Assembly (NCBI GenBank): GCA_035447065.1
Contig: DAOTGJ010000004.1
Location: forward strand, 1-64,000
Direction of reading: 5' to 3'
Origin: CALEMW01 sp035447065
GTDB taxonomy: Bacteria; Krumholzibacteriota; Krumholzibacteriia; LZORAL124-64-63
Length of the DNA stretch: 64,000 bases
This document shows positions 60,121-64,000 of this stretch, one piece after another. Below the pieces are notes generated by a model that searched no databases, was not told the DNA's origin, and worked only from the letters and a program-made list of their open reading frames with translations. The number at the start of each line of letters is the position of its first letter. Positions within the stretch are counted from its first letter, which is position 1. Position numbers and translations under genes: made by a program.

Positions 60121-61284
60121 TCAGCCCAGGCGCGCGGCCAGCCAGGCCTCCACGTCGTCGATGCGCAGCAGGCCGCGCGGGGTCAGGCGCAGGCGGCCGT
60201 CGGCCACGGTCCAGAGGCCCTCGGCCTCGCCGGCGCGCAGGGCCGCGGCGTCGGCGCGCACGGGCGCCAGGTCGCAGCCGCCGGCCGTGCGCAGGGCCAG
60301 GATGACGCGCTCCAGCCGGGCGCGGTCGGCGTCCAACAGCTCGCGCTCCGCCTCGGGCAGGCGGCCCGCGTCCACGTCGGCCGTCCATCGCTCCACGGCG
60401 CCGTGGTTGGCCGCGCGTGTGCGCCCCCACTGGGCGTGGGCGCCGGGCCCCAGACCCAGGTACGGGCGGCGCTCCCAGTAGGCGGAGTTGTGCAGGGACT
60501 CGGCGCCGGGCCGCGCGAAGTTGCTCACCTCGTAGGCGCGGTAGCCCAGGGCCTCCAGGGTCTCTCGACCGGCCAGGTAGAGGCGCTCGATGCTCGCATC
60601 CGAGTCCGGCCGCACCAGGCCGCGGGCGCGGTCGCGGGCCAGCCCCGTGTGAGGGTGCCACTCCAGGATGTAGAACGACACGTGCTCCACGCCCAGGTCC
60701 CGGGCCTCGCGGAACTCGTCGGCCAGGGTCTCGGGACGGCACCCCGGCGCCAGGATCCAGTCGGCGGACACGCGGGGGAAGCGCGCCGCGGCCAGACGCA
60801 GGGCGGCGCGGTTGCGGGCGGGATCCGCGGCGCGGCCCAGCCAGGCCAGCACGTCCGGATCCAGGGACTGCACGCCCAGGCTCACGCGGTCCACGCCGGC
60901 GTCGCGCCAGGCCGCGGCCGCCTCCTCTCCGAAGCTCTCCGGGTTGGCCTCCACGGTGGCCTCCCGCACGCGCGAGAAGTCCAGCCGAGCCCGCAGCCCG
61001 CCGAGCAGGCGCGCGAACTCCGGCGGCTCCAGCACCGACGGCGTGCCGCCGCCCACGTACAGCGTGCGCACGCCGCGCCTTCCCGTCGCCAGCGACGGGC
61101 AGGCCGCCAGCCTCAGGTCCAGCTCCGCCAGCACCCCGTCCACGTAGGCGCGCCGAGCCGCGGGCCCGTGGCGGTCCGTGCGCGCGAAGTGGCAGTAGCG
61201 GCAGATGCTGGTGCAGAAAGGGACGTGGACGTACACGCCCCCGTCCCGACCGTCGCGGAACGGGGGCGTCGTCGGGGCGGTCAC
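60121..61284 (-). CDS. hemW: Radical SAM heme chaperone HemW-like protein
   Basis: A 387-residue radical SAM protein. The cluster motif is CTSICRYC (C24, C28, C31; Cx3Cx2C), followed by GGGTPSVL, TVEANPES and GVDRVSLGVQSLD. A C-terminal domain carries HNSAYWERRPYLGLGPGAHA, the HemW/HemN signature with the conserved HNxxYW motif. HemW-type proteins bind and deliver heme; the annotation as oxygen-independent coproporphyrinogen oxidase would be a common mislabel. GTG start at 61284 overlaps the lepB stop by four bases. Confidence 0.93.
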   Translation of the reverse strand: MTAPTTPPFRDGRDGGVYVHVPFCTSICRYCHFARTDRHGPAARRAYVDGVLAELDLRLAACPSLATGRRGVRTLYVGGGTPSVLEPPEFARLLGGLRARLDFSRVREATVEANPESFGEEAAAAWRDAGVDRVSLGVQSLDPDVLAWLGRAADPARNRAALRLAAARFPRVSADWILAPGCRPETLADEFREARDLGVEHVSFYILEWHPHTGLARDRARGLVRPDSDASIERLYLAGRETLEALGYRAYEVSNFARPGAESLHNSAYWERRPYLGLGPGAHAQWGRTRAANHGAVERWTADVDAGRLPEAERELLDADRARLERVILALRTAGGCDLAPVRADAAALRAGEAEGLWTVADGRLRLTPRGLLRIDDVEAWLAARLG

Positions 61285-62267
61285 CGGATCAGGTCGCCCA
61301 GGCGGCTCAGGCGCGGACGCGTGCGCTCGCCGTCCCAGGACCAGTAGATGAAGATGGCCTTGCCGCGCACCAGCTCCTTGTCCAGCGGCCCCCAGAAGCG
61401 GCTGTCGGCGCTGTTGTAGCGGTTGTCGCCCATCATGAAGAGGTAGCCCTCGGGCACCACGTAGGGGGCGTTCACGGCTTCGGCGTGGTCGCGCATGCGC
61501 ACCAGGTGCCCGCGCAGGCGGTTCATGGGCAGGGGCGCCGAGCCGTCCACCACGCCGCGCAGGGCGGCCAGGTCCGGCGCCAGCTCCCGGGCGTCGAGCC
61601 CCACGTCCGCCGCCAGGGCGGCCTCCATGGTGCGCAGGAAGAGCTCCGGCGTCATGGCGCGGATGTTCAGGGCCTGCGCCAGATGGTACTCGCGGTTGAG
61701 GCGCTGGCCGGCCTTGAGCGGATCGTGCTCGGTGTGGGGAAGGATGCGGGTTCCGTCGGGGGCGGGGCGGTTGTCGGCGGCGGGGTCGGACAGGTCATCC
61801 TCGTAGATGTCGCCGTTGACGTAGACCATCCCGTCGATCATCTCCACGCGGTCGCCGGCCACGGCCACGCAGCGCTTGATGTAGTCCTGGTCCCGGTCCA
61901 GGGGGTACTCGAAGACGATGATGTCGCCCTGGCGCGGCTCGCGCAGGGCGGGCAGCTTCAGCACGGGCAGTCCGTCCACCAGGGTCTTGTTCAGCAGGGG
62001 CACGCGCAGCCGCTCCGGGGTCTTGGCCCCGTAGAGGAACTTGTTCACGAAGAGGAAGTCGCCCACCAGCAGCGTGCGCTCCATGGATCCCGTGGGGATG
62101 CGGAAGGCCTGGATCAGGAACTGCCGGATGAGCAGGGCGAAGAGGATCGCCGAGAGGATCGGGCGGATGTTGTCCCGCCACTGCCGACGCCAGAAGCCCA
62201 GCCGCTGCAGGGCCGGGTCCTTCTCCGCGGCGCGGCCGCGGCGGAAGAGGTTGCTCAGCTTCGCCAT
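61281..62267 (-). CDS. lepB: Signal peptidase I with large insertion
   Basis: A 328-residue membrane endopeptidase that removes signal peptides. One N-terminal transmembrane helix (PILSAILFALLIRQFLIQAF) precedes the Ser61 nucleophile in RIPTGSMERTLLVGD, then Lys131 in DYIKRCVAVAGD and the box GDNRYNSADSRFWGPL (280-295). Between the Lys box and GDNR there is an insertion of over 100 residues (about 155-270, NREYHLAQALNIRAMTPELF and ALRGVVDGSAPLPMNRLRGH) that is not part of the catalytic core and resembles the expanded lid of some FCB enzymes. Placed 16 bases after lepA. Confidence 0.94.
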   Translation of the reverse strand: MAKLSNLFRRGRAAEKDPALQRLGFWRRQWRDNIRPILSAILFALLIRQFLIQAFRIPTGSMERTLLVGDFLFVNKFLYGAKTPERLRVPLLNKTLVDGLPVLKLPALREPRQGDIIVFEYPLDRDQDYIKRCVAVAGDRVEMIDGMVYVNGDIYEDDLSDPAADNRPAPDGTRILPHTEHDPLKAGQRLNREYHLAQALNIRAMTPELFLRTMEAALAADVGLDARELAPDLAALRGVVDGSAPLPMNRLRGHLVRMRDHAEAVNAPYVVPEGYLFMMGDNRYNSADSRFWGPLDKELVRGKAIFIYWSWDGERTRPRLSRLGDLIR

Positions 62268-62283
62268 CGTCCAGGGTCCCCTC

Positions 62284-64000
62284 TCAGCGTTCCACCTTGA
62301 GCACCGCCATGAAGGCCTCCTGGGGGATCTCCACGGACCCCACCTGCTTCATGCGCTTCTTGCCTTCCTTCTGCTTCTCCAGGAGCTTGCGCTTGCGCGT
62401 GATGTCGCCGCCGTAGCACTTGGCCGTCACGTTCTTGCGGTAGGCCTGCACGTTGGTGCGCGCCACCACGCGCGTGCCGATGGCCGCCTGGATGGCCACC
62501 TGGAACATCTGCCGCGGGATCAGCTCCTTGAGCTTGCGGCACAGCTCCAGCCCCCAGTGGTACGCCTTCTCGCGGTGCACGATGCAGGCCAGGGCGTCCA
62601 CGGGCTCGCCGTTGATCATGATGTCCAGCTTGATCAGGTCGCCGGGCCGGTGCTCGGTGTACTCGTAGTCCAGCGAGGCGTAGCCGCGGGTCACGCTCTT
62701 GAGCTTGTCGTAGTAGTCCACCACGAGCTCGGACAGCGGCAGGTCGAAGTCCAGGGTCACCCGCTCGGTGTCGATGTACTCCATCTTGCGCTGGGTGCCG
62801 CGCCGGTCCAGGCTGATCTGGATCACGGGGCCGATGTACTCCTTGGGCGTGATCACCGACGCCCGCACGTACGGCTCGCGCACCTCGGTGATCTGCTGCA
62901 CCGGCGGCATGAAGGCCGGGTTCTCCACCAGCACCGTCTCGCCGGTCTTGGTGGCCACCTCGTACTCCACGTTGGGCAGGGTGGCGATGAGGTTGAGGTC
63001 GTACTCGCGCTCCAGCCGTTCCTGGATGATCTCCATGTGCAGCAGCCCCAGGAACCCGCAGCGGAAGCCGAAGCCCAGGGCCGCGCTCTTCTCCAGCTCC
63101 CAGGTCAGCGCCGCGTCGTTGAGCTGCATCTTCTGCAGGGCGTCCTTGAGGTCGTCGTACTGGTCGTTGTCCACGGGGTAGAAGCCGCTGAAGACCATGG
63201 GCTTGGCTTCCTCGTAGCCGGCCAGGGGCTTGGCGCAGGGCGCGTCGGCCATGGTCAGGGTGTCGCCCACGCGGATCTGGCGCACGTCCTTGGCGCCGGT
63301 GGCGATGTACCCCACCTCCCCCGCGCTCAGCTCCTTGCGCGCCATGCGCGTCAGCCGGAACCAGCCGATCTCGCCCACCTCGTGGTCCACGCCCAGGTTC
63401 ATCAGCCTCACCCTCTGCCCCTTGGCGATGCGGCCGTGCATGACGCGGACGTACGCCACGGCGCCCACGTAGGGGTCGAAGATGGAGTCGAAGATCAGGG
63501 CCTGCGTGGGCGCCTGGGGATCTCCCGCCGGCGGGGGCACGTGGGCCACCACGTGCTCCAGCAGCGCGGCCACGCCCTCGCCGGTCTTGGCGCTGACGCG
63601 CACCACCTCCTCCGGCTCGCAGCCCAGCAGGTCCACCACCTGCTCGGTCACCTCGTCGGCGCGCGCGGCCGGCAGGTCGATCTTGTTGATGACCGGGATG
63701 ATGGCCAGGTCGTGCTCCAGGGCCAGGTAGAGGTTGTTGATGGTCTGGGCCTGGATGCCCTGCACCGCGTCCACCACCAGCAGCGCGCCCTCGCACGCGG
63801 CCAGGCTGCGCGAGACCTCGTAGTGGAAGTCCACGTGCCCCGGCGTGTCGATGAGGTTCAGCACGTAGGGCGTGCCGTCCGCCGCCTTGTAGTCCATGCG
63901 GATGGGGTGGCTCTTGATGGTGATGCCCCGCTCCTGCTCCAGCTCCATGGAGTCCAGGACCTGCGCGGTGAGCTGCTTGCCGGACAGGGTGCCGGTGAGC
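62284..64000 (-). CDS. lepA: Elongation factor 4 (LepA), 5' end beyond the window
   Basis: A translational GTPase that back-translocates stalled ribosomes. The visible 571 residues run from LTGTLSGKQLTAQVLDSMEL to VLKVER. G2/switch I is LEQERGITIKSHPIRM, G3 NLIDTPGHVDFHYEVSRSL, G4 PVINKIDLPAARAD. The C-terminal LepA domain (IQEAIGARVVAR-like IQAAIGTRVVARTNVQAYRKNVTAKCYGGDITRKRKLLEKQKEGKKRMK) is complete. The P-loop (G1) and N-terminus, roughly 45 residues, lie past the window edge. It heads the lepA-lepB-hemW run. Confidence 0.96.
   Translation of the reverse strand, partial: LTGTLSGKQLTAQVLDSMELEQERGITIKSHPIRMDYKAADGTPYVLNLIDTPGHVDFHYEVSRSLAACEGALLVVDAVQGIQAQTINNLYLALEHDLAIIPVINKIDLPAARADEVTEQVVDLLGCEPEEVVRVSAKTGEGVAALLEHVVAHVPPPAGDPQAPTQALIFDSIFDPYVGAVAYVRVMHGRIAKGQRVRLMNLGVDHEVGEIGWFRLTRMARKELSAGEVGYIATGAKDVRQIRVGDTLTMADAPCAKPLAGYEEAKPMVFSGFYPVDNDQYDDLKDALQKMQLNDAALTWELEKSAALGFGFRCGFLGLLHMEIIQERLEREYDLNLIATLPNVEYEVATKTGETVLVENPAFMPPVQQITEVREPYVRASVITPKEYIGPVIQISLDRRGTQRKMEYIDTERVTLDFDLPLSELVVDYYDKLKSVTRGYASLDYEYTEHRPGDLIKLDIMINGEPVDALACIVHREKAYHWGLELCRKLKELIPRQMFQVAIQAAIGTRVVARTNVQAYRKNVTAKCYGGDITRKRKLLEKQKEGKKRMKQVGSVEIPQEAFMAVLKVER

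Overview
The window is a chromosomal segment of a GC-rich bacterium (about 70% G+C by eye) with very dense coding. Nearly all genes are on the minus strand, many joined by 1-4 base stop/start overlaps (GTGA, ATGA, TGATG). It encodes an outer-membrane assembly pathway (TamA-like Omp85 plus TamB), a Tat/lipoprotein-type signal, a diderm envelope protease (RseP) and an M1 peptidase with a FlgD/T9SS-like C-terminal domain. Together these suggest a diderm of the FCB-type candidate phyla (Krumholzibacteriota or Eisenbacteria-like). That assignment is inference; no rRNA is present to settle it. No CRISPR array, insertion sequence, prophage or integrase was seen, so this is a core-genome region with a few lineage-specific genes.

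Layout. (1) 1-7084: the tail of a plus-strand gene, then a minus-strand beta-oxidation operon: acyl-CoA dehydrogenase, thiolase, 3-hydroxyacyl-CoA dehydrogenase, two more acyl-CoA dehydrogenases and a Tat-exported sulfatase-like lipoprotein. (2) 7319-10906: a lamin-tail-domain exported protein, a Gfo/Idh oxidoreductase (plus strand) and a pirin/nitroreductase/MarR operon. (3) 10963-16027: adenosylcobalamin-dependent methylmalonyl-CoA mutase (small and large subunits) with its GTPase chaperone MeaB. (4) 16128-19284: gatCAB amidotransferase. (5) 19402-33114: secreted M1 aminopeptidase, then a minus-strand envelope operon tamA-tamB, an unusual peptidase/propeller/beta-barrel protein, and pcrA; then a small lipoprotein. 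(6) 33111-38733: pyrH-frr-uppS-cdsA-dxr-rseP. (7) 38820-41420: rplM-rpsI and rpsB-tsf. (8) 41643-47939: mtnA-maf-dtd-rel-recJ. (9) 47947-49377: RNase P RNA, an RNase H-like gene and two tRNAs. (10) 49419-55355: rpoD, dnaG and mutS2 (macromolecular synthesis cluster), followed by cvpA, yqeY and rsmE. (11) 57255-60032: hrcA-grpE-dnaJ without dnaK. (12) 60121-64000: lepA (5' end outside the window), lepB and hemW.

How the genes work together. The fatty-acid enzymes and methylmalonyl-CoA mutase suggest acyl chains and propionyl units are oxidised to acetyl-CoA and succinyl-CoA, but no enoyl-CoA hydratase, propionyl-CoA carboxylase or epimerase is in the window. Regions 6 to 12 are translation, isoprenoid/phospholipid, replication, stringent-response and chaperone functions in orders widely conserved in bacteria. 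The most unusual item is the 1012-residue exported protein at 23642-26680. It appears to join a zinc metallopeptidase-like domain, a TolB/PD40 propeller and an Omp85-like C-terminal barrel, and it is encoded directly behind tamA-tamB.
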